DNA of 64,000 nt from Porphyromonas pogonae (GTDB lineage: Bacteria; Bacteroidota; Bacteroidia; Bacteroidales; Porphyromonadaceae), in contig NZ_CP143258.1 in assembly GCF_036320655.1 (NCBI RefSeq), forward strand, positions 186,001 through 250,000, given 5' to 3'. A program made the position numbers and the translations under genes. The notes beneath the pieces were generated by a model. That model searched no databases. It saw only the letters and a program-made list of their open reading frames with translations, and was not told where the DNA came from. Positions 27,437 through 36,602 of the stretch are shown here, one piece after another. Every line of letters begins with the position of its first letter. Position 1 is the first letter of the stretch.

Positions 27437-27608
27437 CAGTGTAAGAGATATTTTATAATTACTTAAAAAATCATTTTGTTTTTACAGATCTCTGCTTTCG
27501 TTTGTCATACGATGAGAGAACTATTTGAAAGGGGGAAAAGAGGATGAAACTCAATGCTCCAAAAGAACTCATAGAGAGAATAGAGGAGAATACCGTGGGA
27601 ATTCAAGC

Positions 27609-28427
27609 TTACCTACTTAGACTATCCGACGCTACAGTTGTATAGCGAGCCACACTGAAACTATCAATAACCACAGTGTTGTTCCCCTTTTTGATAGGCT
27701 TATTGCCCGGACTTGGGGCCAAGGTCCTCACAAAACCGCCAAGTGCTGAGGCGGACTTGCCGTCAGGGATCGAGAGTTCCAGATTATATGTCCCATTCCT
27801 ATCAATAGCACACGTATCTACAAGTCTCGTAGAATCGGTGAGATCAAGATACAAATACATCCTGAAAGCTTGATTATTCATTTTATTGATACCATGAATA
27901 CGGGATGTGAATCGGACACGAACGGGAGAGTAGTAAGGGGAATTAAGATCAATCCTAAAATATCGATTCACAAAAGTCTTCTCTATATGATAGATAGTCA
28001 CACTATCTCGGAGGATGTTTACAGAGTCACGATAATAGAATGATGAGGGATCTCTATTGAGTTCGTCATGCTTTTGCTTATTTTCCGCCACTCTCTCTTG
28101 CAATTTCTTCAGAGAGTCCAGCACTCGCTGGGTTACCAATAACTGCACATCGATCTTACGAGCGGTATAGTATGCAATAGTACTGTCATAGTCTTGCTGC
28201 GTCACACCATGTTTGCTGAAGATATGGTTGTATATCACCTGACGTGTACTATCTGGCATATCTTTTGTGTACATGAGACCTTGGGTTACGGTTACATCTA
28301 CCATTACATCCTGCAATTGCTCTTTGGACAATCGATTCCATTTATTATGCCTACAACCCGATATGACTCCCGTAATAAACAAGGTCGCAAATAAGAAATA
28401 GGTTATTTTCGATTGAGAAACATTCAT
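27609..28427 (-). CDS. DUF4296 lipoprotein
   Basis: The 272-residue product has a type II signal peptide (YFLFATLFITGVISGC). The DUF4296 domain, beginning WNRLSKEQLQDVMVDVTVTQGLMY and including SKHGVTQQDYDSTIAYYTARK, occupies the N-terminal half. The C-terminal part, with YFRIDLNSPYYSPVRVRFTSRI, seems strand-rich. DUF4296 proteins are Bacteroidetes cell-envelope lipoproteins of unknown function. A longer frame upstream starts before the signal peptide and was rejected. Confidence 0.85.
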   Translation of the reverse strand: MNVSQSKITYFLFATLFITGVISGCRHNKWNRLSKEQLQDVMVDVTVTQGLMYTKDMPDSTRQVIYNHIFSKHGVTQQDYDSTIAYYTARKIDVQLLVTQRVLDSLKKLQERVAENKQKHDELNRDPSSFYYRDSVNILRDSVTIYHIEKTFVNRYFRIDLNSPYYSPVRVRFTSRIHGINKMNNQAFRMYLYLDLTDSTRLVDTCAIDRNGTYNLELSIPDGKSASALGGFVRTLAPSPGNKPIKKGNNTVVIDSFSVARYTTVASDSLSR

Positions 28428-28615
28428 ATTACAAAGAAATATTTTGCAGATAAGATTTAATAGTATGCCATCATCAAGCAAAAATCCGTGTACAGACGGA
28501 CGAGCTGATGTATCAAGCAAAAATACACAATTAAAAACAATCCGTGAAGCAAATTATGCACAAGACGTACCCTGACTATATTTTTATCTCCAGAGACTTC
28601 GCACCCCTACACAAG

Positions 28616-29491
28616 TCACTTGCGACTATGAGCCACAGAGTCTATCTTGGCTTCGATACGTTCGATGCGAATAGCGTGAGTACGCTGCATGCGTCGTAGC
28701 GTGAAGCGGTGATCATAGAGCTGTGCAAGCCTCACGGTTTGTGCCAGTGCTTTCACTCTTGGCCCGGATAATGTAAAAGATTGCACTTTTGTTTGGGCAC
28801 CGGAACCATAATAAGTCATTTGTATGGGTTTGTTCAGGGTATCTGCTTTTTCTATTACATCGGAAAGCTCTACCGCATCTTTACGGGGATAAGTGACAAG
28901 CTCCGCAAATAGTCCGCCATCTTTAAATCTATAATTCAACCCTCCGTCATATTTCACAGCAGCTGTTTTATACGCTACTGCGGTCTCTCCTTTCGCCTCC
29001 AATTCTATGGCATCGTGATTCAATGCTTTGGGACCATAATACACAGATGTAAAAATAAGATTGCCCATAGTATCTGTTTGCGCTCTGAGATAAGAAACCA
29101 TAGGATTACGATCCTTGCTCAACACCGGCAGAGTCATGAGAAGAGGTGTGTCATAAACTTTATTTTGCTCTGCGATAAAGGGCTCTGCTGCTTGTCTTAT
29201 AGAATCCTCGAGCAAGGGAGCCATGCTATCGAGCTGTGCCAGCACCTGCTGAGACTCTACCAACTGAGCTTTACGTCTTACCTCCAACACCTCTTTACGA
29301 GCTTCCAGATCAGCAGTATATGCATTGTCAACACTATCCAACAACTTCAAGGCCAATGTATAGTCCCCTTGCGAAGTAAGGCTATCAGCTTGACTTACCA
29401 GCAACATAGCATCTTTGTGCGATGCCCCCGTACAAGAGGTCACCAATATACACAACATAGCTATAGCTCCGTAGAAATTAAGCGCTTTCAT
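28616..29491 (-). CDS. Hypothetical lipoprotein with a helical N-terminal region
   Basis: The 291-residue protein has a type II signal peptide (GAIAMLCILVTSC, Cys about residue 20). A tetratricopeptide-like or coiled stretch (LVSQADSLTSQGDYTLALKLLDSVDNAYTADLEARKEVLEVRRKAQLVESQQVLAQLDSM) follows. The rest contains YGPKALNHDAIELEAKGETAVAYKT and a basic C-terminus (LRRMQRTHAIRIERIEAKIDSVAHSRK). The family is not identified. It lies 189 bp upstream of the DUF4296 gene on the same strand. Confidence 0.8.
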   Translation of the reverse strand: MKALNFYGAIAMLCILVTSCTGASHKDAMLLVSQADSLTSQGDYTLALKLLDSVDNAYTADLEARKEVLEVRRKAQLVESQQVLAQLDSMAPLLEDSIRQAAEPFIAEQNKVYDTPLLMTLPVLSKDRNPMVSYLRAQTDTMGNLIFTSVYYGPKALNHDAIELEAKGETAVAYKTAAVKYDGGLNYRFKDGGLFAELVTYPRKDAVELSDVIEKADTLNKPIQMTYYGSGAQTKVQSFTLSGPRVKALAQTVRLAQLYDHRFTLRRMQRTHAIRIERIEAKIDSVAHSRK

Positions 29492-29773
29492 ATTATATAC
29501 AGTATAATTGATTCATATAACAAACTTACAAAAAACTCAGCCTCCGACAAAGAACAAATGAACTGTGAAATGCAACAGCATAAGATTGAATTTATGAGTA
29601 TAAAGAGCTGTATTGAGGTCTTGTTTTTTTATTTGTGAAAACTTACATGTCTAAGATAAAAATACCAAGAAAAAATACTCCGGAACATCTCTTGTTTTTG
29701 TAAATATCACTGTTCCTTATCAAAAAACTATTTAGTACTTTTACCCCTTAAATTCATTTATTTTTCATTAAGC

Positions 29774-31138
29774 ATGATTTCTTTGACTCTCTTGATGGTT
29801 ATCCTATTTGTTCTAGGATATTTGATGATCGCTTTCGAACATCCCCTCGGCATCAACAAAGCAGCCACATCTCTGCTCATGGGCTGTTTTTTATGGATTT
29901 TGTATTTGTATGCTGCTCCCGATCTTGTCCATACAGGACAGAGTGCCCAAGAAGCTAAAAATTATGTAATAGACTTCCAGATTATAGAGAGTCTGGGCGA
30001 TATCAGCGAGACTCTACTCTTCCTCATAGGCGCCATGACCATTGTGCACATCATCGATGTTCACGGAGGATTTAGTTATATAGCCGAGGTAATACACACG
30101 CGTAACAAACGCAAGCTCCTTTGGATCACAGCATGGATCACATTCTTCCTCTCAGCGTTACTGGACAATCTCACTACCACTATCGTCATGGTGATACTCA
30201 TGAGAGGGCTGGTGGGCGAAAAAAAACTCCGATGGCTTTACGGTTCTTTCATTGTGCTTGCCGCCAATGCCGGTGGAGCATGGAGTCCTATTGGGGACGT
30301 TACCACTATCATGCTATGGATCAAAGGCAATATCACGGCCCAAGGCGTAATACCGCAGCTCATACTACCCAGTATCATGTCACTACTGGTACCGCTGATC
30401 ATTTGCACTCTGTACCTTCATGGAGAAGTAGAGCCACTGGAAGAAACTCCGAATCAAAAGTTAACTCCTGAAGCCAAGTTACAGGCACGACTTACACACC
30501 GGGACAAGCTCAGCATACTCCTTTTGGGAGTGATGTTCCTGTTATTAGTGCCCGTATTCAAGGCTGTGACGGGGATGCCTCCTTTCGCAGGTATTATTTT
30601 GGGTTTGGGACTGCTATGGATGTACACCGATATTTTTTACAAGAAACGGCGCAAACTCGATGACAATATCAAGCAACCGGTAAGTAAAGTACTCCAAAAA
30701 GTGGATGTAAGCACCCTGATGTTTTTCTTCGGCATCCTGTTGGCCGTAGATGCGCTCAGATATGCCGGTATACTCACTACAATGAGCGAATGGCTCGACA
30801 TGCACTCACCTAATATTTATATGCTCGATGGCCTTATCGGAGCAGTTTCCTCTGTTGTAGACAATGTACCCCTGGTGGCCGCTTCTATCGGGATGTATCC
30901 CGTAGACACCACCACTGCAACTTCTATATATTCCATAGACGGAAGCTTCTGGACACTCCTTGCATATTGCGCCGGGGTTGGTGGTAGCATGCTTATTATA
31001 GGATCTGCTGCCGGCGTGGTGCTTATGGGACTCGAGCATATAAGCTTCGGGTGGTACTTCAAGCGCATAACACCGCTTGCTATAGTAGGTTACCTCAGTG
31101 GTATGCTTTTCTTCTATTTGCAGGAGTTGGTATTCTAA
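29774..31138 (+). CDS. nhaD: NhaD-type Na+/H+ antiporter
   Basis: This 454-residue inner-membrane transporter of the ion transporter (IT/ArsB-NhaD) superfamily has the conserved LSALLDNLTTTIVMVILM, the NAGGAWSPIGDVTTIMLWIKG hairpin and SSVVDNVPLVAASIGMYPV near the second repeat. It should exchange cytoplasmic sodium for protons. It is monocistronic, with a terminator at 31311. Confidence 0.92.
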   Translation: MISLTLLMVILFVLGYLMIAFEHPLGINKAATSLLMGCFLWILYLYAAPDLVHTGQSAQEAKNYVIDFQIIESLGDISETLLFLIGAMTIVHIIDVHGGFSYIAEVIHTRNKRKLLWITAWITFFLSALLDNLTTTIVMVILMRGLVGEKKLRWLYGSFIVLAANAGGAWSPIGDVTTIMLWIKGNITAQGVIPQLILPSIMSLLVPLIICTLYLHGEVEPLEETPNQKLTPEAKLQARLTHRDKLSILLLGVMFLLLVPVFKAVTGMPPFAGIILGLGLLWMYTDIFYKKRRKLDDNIKQPVSKVLQKVDVSTLMFFFGILLAVDALRYAGILTTMSEWLDMHSPNIYMLDGLIGAVSSVVDNVPLVAASIGMYPVDTTTATSIYSIDGSFWTLLAYCAGVGGSMLIIGSAAGVVLMGLEHISFGWYFKRITPLAIVGYLSGMLFFYLQELVF

Positions 31139-31310
31139 AAAGAAAGACTTGACAGGGGGTTAGATTGACACTTATCGTGCCTCAGTGTAATGTGGTACAC
31201 AAGTGATAAACAAATTACCGGTATCCCCCCACTTTATGCTACCTGCTCTTCCCCGGAGTTGTTTACAACTCCTCTGCTAACATGGCATTATTTTACGTCA
31301 GATATAAAAG

Positions 31311-31353
31311 ATCCGCAAACGGAATATGATTATTCCCGTTTGCGGATTTTTCT
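31311..31353 (+). terminator. Rho-independent terminator after nhaD
   Basis: ATCCGCAAACGG pairs with CCGTTTGCGGAT, followed by TTTTTCT; the inner bases extend the stem with one bulge. Confidence 0.85.
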
Positions 31354-31374
31354 ATAATGCAAAAGATGGCCAAA

Positions 31375-31440
31375 TCAATCTTTGAGAATGACCTCGTCAA
31401 TCTTTGAAGTTGACCTCACCAATCTTTGAAGTTGATAAAA
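31375..31440 (+). repeat. Three 22-bp tandem repeats (family also at 48937-48999)
   Basis: Units at 31375, 31397 and 31419 follow (T/C)CAATCTTTGA(G/A)(A/G)(A/T)TGACCTC. The same unit occurs in inverted orientation at 48937-48999. Confidence 0.75.
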
Positions 31441-31641
31441 CTAAAGTTTGAATGCAAGGACACCGTAAAAGGAGCCAACAAAACTCTAACCTCTTTGATG
31501 AAACACTACTAATATGAGTGTCAAATACGCCATTAAAAACAAGGAGAGGGACAAAAATGATAGCCTTATAAATTATATCAAATTCACATCTGCTTTAACA
31601 TTATTTAACAGCACTATCTTGGAATCGCTCCGTTGTGTAGC

Positions 31642-31649
31642 TATCTTTG
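31642..31649 (+). promoter_or_regulatory. Putative -7 box upstream of the HU-like gene
   Basis: TATCTTTG matches TAnnTTTG; the gene starts about 48 nt further on. A TTGG about 20 nt upstream is a possible -33 element. Confidence 0.5.
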
Positions 31650-31697
31650 TTTCGGATATATATTGTCCGTTTTTATTAATTTTTTATACTTATTTTT

Positions 31698-32177
31698 ATG
31701 ATTCAATTTAAACCGAGGCAATCTAAGATTGCCACCAAGGACGGGAAACGTCTATGGTACCCTAATGCCATTTCCAGTGGCGAGATTATCACAACAAAAC
31801 GTATTGCCAATGACATTGCAGCCCGAAGCGGAGCTTCGGTAGGAGACGTTATAGGTATACTTATGGACTTGGGCCCTATCATGCGCAATCATCTGAGTGA
31901 TGGGCGCAGAGTTATTCTAAACGGTGTAGGCTCATTTCGGATTTCTGCCAATGCACGTGGCAAAGGTGTAGAGAGTAAGGAGAAAGTAACTGCCAATCAG
32001 TTCAGCTCCGTAAAAGTGATATTTTTCCCGGAAAAATCTATCAATAGACATTTAGGTGTAGAAGAAAACAGCCTTATCTCTTCGGAATTGCGCTTCACAC
32101 CGGCCGTAGAGAAATTAAAGAAAGACAAACCAGGAGGCGGAGGATCCGTTCCCGGCAATGGAGGCTCGGGGCTTTAG
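31698..32177 (+). CDS. HU-like DNA-binding protein (Bacteroidetes histone-like type)
   Basis: The 159-residue protein has an HU/IHF-like domain in residues about 1-125: TTKRIANDIAARSGASVGDVIGILMDLGPIMRNHLSDGRRVILNGVGSFRISANARG. It has a flexible, Gly/Pro-rich tail (KKDKPGGGGSVPGNGGSGL). These atypical HU proteins are common in Bacteroidetes, often next to mobile or accessory genes. It probably binds and bends DNA. It lies at the border of the A+T-rich accessory region. Confidence 0.88.
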   Translation: MIQFKPRQSKIATKDGKRLWYPNAISSGEIITTKRIANDIAARSGASVGDVIGILMDLGPIMRNHLSDGRRVILNGVGSFRISANARGKGVESKEKVTANQFSSVKVIFFPEKSINRHLGVEENSLISSELRFTPAVEKLKKDKPGGGGSVPGNGGSGL

Positions 32178-32193
32178 CCTAATTTATGTGTAT

Positions 32194-32226
32194 ACAGGGT
32201 GGAACTTTTGTTTCACCCTGTTTTTT
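32194..32226 (+). terminator. Rho-independent terminator of the HU-like gene
   Basis: ACAGGGTG and CACCCTGT flank a short loop and are followed by TTTTT. Confidence 0.9.
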
Positions 32227-33213
32227 CGTATTGCAACTCCATATTTTTATATTTCATGAGAATAATAGCATGAAGATGAGAAATAATTATCATATATATT
32301 TCAGCGAATAGATATCATATAAGGAAATCAAAAATCATCAGATTAAAACATTGATATTGAACAAATTTGAAGATCACCCCCCCAATATCAAATGCTCTTT
32401 AGTGAGTTTCAAATTATTAATACAAGGAAAACATAACAGAAAAAAATAAAAAAATGCCTTTAATTCTTGCAAGTATAAAAATTATGATTTATATTTAGAA
32501 AACCAAAAGCTTAAATATTAAACCTTGGTGTGGGATTCAAAACTAACCAAATATACTCACACCCTTTTAGAATCTTACATATTGTTGAATAAAAGAGTTA
32601 TTCTACAAAATTATTAACTAAATACCTTTTTTAATTTTCAAACAGATCTACCGCTACAATAAAAGTTCTTTATCATTTTTATAAAGATAAGAGAAAGGTC
32701 CCCTACTAAAGCTTTCAAAACTTTGACCTAGTATGACATTACATAATGGGGTGTAATGGAAGAAAAATCAAACTTGTCAAGAAGCAAGAAATTATTTTGA
32801 ATTTATTTATAAAGTGCTATTAACCATTTTTCGATGGTTCTGGAAATGCTTTTCGTATCATATAGCATGCAAAACGAAAAGAATTTTCAAAGAAGTGAAG
32901 AAGGACAGAAAACAGCATAAAAGATATAGACAAATACAAAACTTATAAAACTCTAAACTGCTTCTTAATTAAAGCTTTTATAACCTCTTTATATCTGTTG
33001 TGCAATATATAAATTGCACATAGCAAGAATTATAAACATCAAATTATTAACACGCTATAACTTTATTACATGCATAGATAATTATTATAAAGTATACCAA
33101 AACCAAACCTATATTTTGTAATAAAAAGCAAGATTCATTTTACCAATTAAGAGTATGCAATCTTGTTTTTAAGGCAAATTAACCGAGTTTATAACACAAA
33201 AAAATTAATAGTT
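32227..33213. other. 1-kb A+T-rich non-coding region upstream of the cytolysin gene
   Basis: No credible ORF on either strand. Small hairpins are visible (AACCAT/ATGGTT at 32822-32839, CTTTTCGT/ACGAAAAG at 32849-32881). No consensus promoter was found close to the cytolysin start. The length and base composition are unusual for this window and may hold regulatory sites or decayed genes. Confidence 0.5.
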
Positions 33214-34878
33214 ATGAAAGTCTACAAATCTAAATTAGCTGTATCTACGCTAATACTATTATCAATCGTAGGTTGTAATGCAAATGATACATTGACAACC
33301 GATGTTCAGAATGACGAAATCAATTCTAAGAAAGAGATGTATGACGGACAGCCTACAGAAGTAGTATCCCAAAGTACATATTCTTCACTTCCTTCATTTT
33401 TGAGTGGCTCGGATAATACAGACTCACCCTGCAAAGACGTAGAGACTGTTCAGAGTAAAATATATCAGGATTTTTCAAAATTTGACAGAGGCACTAACTT
33501 GATGTGGCCGGGTAACCTTGTCCAAGGTGAATCCATTCGAACAGGAGAATTAGCTTCTATACCGGTAGACGGAGCAGGAAGAAATTCAATAGAAGTCAAA
33601 GTAGATGCCTTCTCTCTAAATGCAACAAAACCGACAAGCTACGTTATCCCGGACCCAACTCCGGGAAAAGTGCAAGATGCATTGGGAAAAGCCTTGGATA
33701 GTTATTACAGCTCTGAGACTAGGTTTCCTGCTAATTACACTATAGATATTCAACGGGCATTTAACAGCAAACAACTACAGCTGGCATTAAATGTAGGGTT
33801 CTCTGGTTTTGGGAAACTGAATGTGGGGGCGAGCTTGGGCATTGACTTCAAGCAAAGCAAGACTTATTATGCAGTAACGCTGAAGCAGAAGTTTTTTACA
33901 GTATCTGTTTCTCCCAAGGCGGGTTTAAAAGGTGATAATGGTTGGATAAAATCTAATTATCCGGACAAAGATATCAGCGCATATATCTCTGAACACAATC
34001 CTCCTGTTTACGTCTCTACTGTAACTTATGGTAGGTTATATGCATTGGTATATGAGTCTGACGAAAACTCTTTGGATTTGGAACAAGCCCTTAACTTTGC
34101 TTATAAAAATCCGACAACATCAGTTACTGTGGATCAGAAACTAAAGTATAGCAATACTTTAAGGAATTCCAAAGTTTATGTAAAACAATTAGGAGGTAAC
34201 GCCACTGACGGTTTATTATCTTCTTTCTCAAGCCAAACCGGGGATTTTGAAAAAGTAAGAGAGTTTGTAATCAAAGGAGCTGAAGTTTCAAAATCTAATC
34301 CGGGTTACCCTATTGAGTATACTGCGGCAAACATCAAAAACAACAAACCTGTTACCGTAAAGTATGAAGAGAAATTTAAGCATACGGAATGTAGGAATAT
34401 TCCCTATACAGCCAATAGCGAGTCCGATGCAAAAAGAGAAGTCAATAAATTAAAAGCGGAGTATGGTACAGGCAACTGTGCAAAGATTATTATTAATAAT
34501 AAAACAGATCAAAATATAAGCTTAGCAAGCGAAACTGTTTGGTGTGGAAGTACATTCTACAGTAGTGTACCTACGATAATTGCATCCGGAAAATCCGGAT
34601 ATGCTTTAGCTATACACAAACAGGGAGTTGCTTTAGGTACATTCAATCAATTATCCTATAAGCTAGGGGAGCAAATAGTAAGTTTTGGAACTTATGCTCC
34701 TTGGAATCAGTTCCGCACAAACAATGTGCTTGTTGACTTTAAGCAGATCACAGAACAAGAGCTTTATAACAATAGTACGAGACCTGCTAATGAGAAGAAT
34801 AAAAATAATATAATAATAAAAGGTAAAATAGATCTTGGCGATAGTCCGTTAGTTGTATTTAACGTACAGAAAAGTTAG
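33214..34878 (+). CDS. Cholesterol-dependent-cytolysin-like pore-forming lipoprotein
   Basis: The 554-residue product has a type II signal peptide (LILLSIVGC, Cys21) and a linker. From about residue 90 it has the thiol-activated cytolysin core: NLMWPGNLVQG, KVQDALGKALDSYY, the PVYVSTVTYGRLYALVYES block (about 264-282; CDCs have PVYVSSVAYGR), KVYVKQLGGNATDG, and GYPIEYTAANIKNNKPVTVKYEEKFKHTEC. CDCs oligomerise on membranes and form large beta-barrel pores. After about residue 395 it diverges: the tryptophan-rich undecapeptide of domain 4 is absent. In its place is a domain with CAKIIINNKTDQNISLAS, GKSGYALAIHKQGVALGTFNQLSYKLG and FGTYAPWNQFRTNNVLVDF, which reads like an actinoporin/aegerolysin-type beta sandwich (inference). 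Target membrane and role (toxin, competition or otherwise) are unknown. It is monocistronic. Confidence 0.85.
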   Translation: MKVYKSKLAVSTLILLSIVGCNANDTLTTDVQNDEINSKKEMYDGQPTEVVSQSTYSSLPSFLSGSDNTDSPCKDVETVQSKIYQDFSKFDRGTNLMWPGNLVQGESIRTGELASIPVDGAGRNSIEVKVDAFSLNATKPTSYVIPDPTPGKVQDALGKALDSYYSSETRFPANYTIDIQRAFNSKQLQLALNVGFSGFGKLNVGASLGIDFKQSKTYYAVTLKQKFFTVSVSPKAGLKGDNGWIKSNYPDKDISAYISEHNPPVYVSTVTYGRLYALVYESDENSLDLEQALNFAYKNPTTSVTVDQKLKYSNTLRNSKVYVKQLGGNATDGLLSSFSSQTGDFEKVREFVIKGAEVSKSNPGYPIEYTAANIKNNKPVTVKYEEKFKHTECRNIPYTANSESDAKREVNKLKAEYGTGNCAKIIINNKTDQNISLASETVWCGSTFYSSVPTIIASGKSGYALAIHKQGVALGTFNQLSYKLGEQIVSFGTYAPWNQFRTNNVLVDFKQITEQELYNNSTRPANEKNKNNIIIKGKIDLGDSPLVVFNVQKS

Positions 34879-35005
34879 AATTTGAACCCTTCTTATTAAA
34901 TTTGTCACAAATATTGCACTTATAAGTTGAGTCTGTAACTTTAGAATCGGGGGAGGAGGTGTCAAAACTCTATTGCCCCTAAAATCAACTATCATTTGTA
35001 AAGAG

Positions 35006-35052
35006 CAACCGCTATCAAAGAGCTAAAAACTCAATGATAGCGGTTGTTTTAT
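35006..35052 (+). terminator. Rho-independent terminator after the cytolysin-like gene
   Basis: CAACCGCTATCA pairs with TGATAGCGGTTG, followed by TTTTATTT. Confidence 0.88.
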
Positions 35053-35083
35053 TTGATTAAGATGATGGAAACTATCAATATTA

Positions 35084-36412
35084 GAGACCTTTGCATGGTA
35101 ATTTGGCGAAAAATAGTATCGTAAAAGCTTGTATGTTAGCCATATATTTAGTATATTGTAGTATAAAATTCAGTAGTTTATTATGGCAAACAAGCAAAAA
35201 AACACACAAGAAGAGGATGTAACCTTTGGAGACATTCTTTATCAGAGACGATATCGTAAGGTTCAAAATGAATTTTTGAATCAAATTGACCAATTGATTG
35301 ATTGGCGCCCCATCCGTACGTTGATCAATAAGAAATATACGAAGAGACAGAATGCAGTTGGGGCACCTGCCTATGACGTGATACTTCTTTTTAAGATGTT
35401 GCTTTTGGAAACGTGGTACAATCTCAGCGACGTTGCCTTGGAGGAGCGTGTAAATGATTCCATTTCTTTTTCTCGCTTTTTAGGATTGAAGCTGGAAGAG
35501 GTTTCACCGGATCACAGCACGGTGAGTCGGTTTCGTACCTCCTTGACAGAGCTTAATCTAATGGATCCACTCTTAAAGATGTTTAACAAGCAATTATCCA
35601 AGCATCATATTTCAGTAAGAGAAGGCGTATTAGTGGATGCAAGTATTGTAGATACCCCCCACAAGCCTAATGGCTGTATCACGATTGAGGTGGCCGAGGA
35701 TCGTGAAGATACACGTAGCGAGGAAGCTAAGAAGGCGGAGGCGGATTATCAGAAAACCGTGGTTCGTCAGCGCAAAGGAACCGATGAAGAAGGCAGATGG
35801 GTGTACAAGCATGGATACCGGTATGGATACAAGAAACATGTGATGACGAATGTTCAAGGGATAGTTCAAAAGGTGATTACCACTCCTGCCAATCGTAGTG
35901 ATACGAAGGAGTTCATCCCACTATTGGAAGGAGAGGAAATTCCCAAAGAGACACCTGTTCTTGCGGACAAAGGCTACGCCTCGCGGGAGAATAGAGCATA
36001 CTTACAAAGTCATGGATTACGAGATGGGATAATGCACAAGTCTCATCGAAATAGACCGTTAACGGATATGCAGAAAGCCTTTAATAAATCTATAAGCCCT
36101 ATACGAAGCACTATCGAGCGTACCTTTGGAAGCATCTGTAGGTGGTTCCATGGAGGGCGATGTCGTTACCGAGGGTTAGCAAAAGCACACACTCAGAACG
36201 TTATCGAAAGCATCGCCTTTAACCTTTATCGGACTCCGGGGATAATTGTGTCCCATTGTGTCGGATAGTGTGAGAAAGCCCTCTTCGGAGCCCCTCTTTG
36301 GAGCTCCGAAGGGGGAAGGGGGGCATGTTCCGATAAATATTTCCGGGATTTCGATCAGTTTTCACCCCAGTCTACCCATCCTTTTTTACCCTTTACATTT
36401 TTCAAAGGTCTC
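35084..36412 (+). mobile_element. IS1126-like insertion sequence, 1329 bp
   Basis: The ends are GAGACCTTTGCA on the left and GAGACCTTTGAA on the right (read inward), flanked by the direct repeat TATTA (35079-35083 and 36413-36417). One intact transposase gene fills it. Length, ends and 5-bp duplication match what is known of IS1126 of P. gingivalis (recalled, not searched). It was inserted exactly at the left tip of 187-bp copy 3. Confidence 0.93.
35183..36268 (+). CDS. IS5-family transposase, IS1126-like
   Basis: The 361-residue transposase has the N-terminal DUF772-type region (PAYDVILLFKMLLLETWYNLSDVALEERVNDSISFSRFLGL) and a complete DDE core: Asp in GVLVDASIVDTPHKP, Asp in VLADKGYASRENRAYL, and Glu in ISPIRSTIERTFGSICRWFHGGRCRYRG. 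It differs clearly from the transposase at 4384-5691. The frame is intact. Confidence 0.95.
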   Translation: MANKQKNTQEEDVTFGDILYQRRYRKVQNEFLNQIDQLIDWRPIRTLINKKYTKRQNAVGAPAYDVILLFKMLLLETWYNLSDVALEERVNDSISFSRFLGLKLEEVSPDHSTVSRFRTSLTELNLMDPLLKMFNKQLSKHHISVREGVLVDASIVDTPHKPNGCITIEVAEDREDTRSEEAKKAEADYQKTVVRQRKGTDEEGRWVYKHGYRYGYKKHVMTNVQGIVQKVITTPANRSDTKEFIPLLEGEEIPKETPVLADKGYASRENRAYLQSHGLRDGIMHKSHRNRPLTDMQKAFNKSISPIRSTIERTFGSICRWFHGGRCRYRGLAKAHTQNVIESIAFNLYRTPGIIVSHCVG

Positions 36413-36415
36413 TAT

Positions 36416-36602
36416 TAGACTGTTGCAAAAGTCAACAGTCTTGTGGATTTTGGAGGCAAAGCCGACAAAATACACTTTGACCGGGCAGAGAGGGTAAAGT
36501 GCAAGGCGCTAGGAGTGAGTGTACAGGGAGTTTACTTCCGGTAAATGACCAAGCGCGAATCTCGCAAGCAACGAAGCAATTTGCCTGCTATTCAACAGTC
36601 TC
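36416..36602 (+). mobile_element. 187-bp MITE-like element, copy 3, split from its left duplication by the IS
   Basis: The right flank is AATAT (36603-36607). The matching left AATAT is now at 35077-35081, left of the IS1126-like element. Removing that IS and one TATTA restores AATAT next to the element. The first base is T where other copies have G. Confidence 0.88.

Larger units (their letters stand above)
31139..31697. other. Intergenic region between nhaD and the HU-like gene
   Basis: It contains an 18-bp palindrome GGAGTTGTTTACAACTCC (31255-31272), a terminator (31311-31353), a 22-bp tandem repeat array (31375-31440) and a -7 box TATCTTTG at 31642-31649 for the HU-like gene. A 65-codon ORF across the promoter is not credible. 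Confidence 0.6.
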
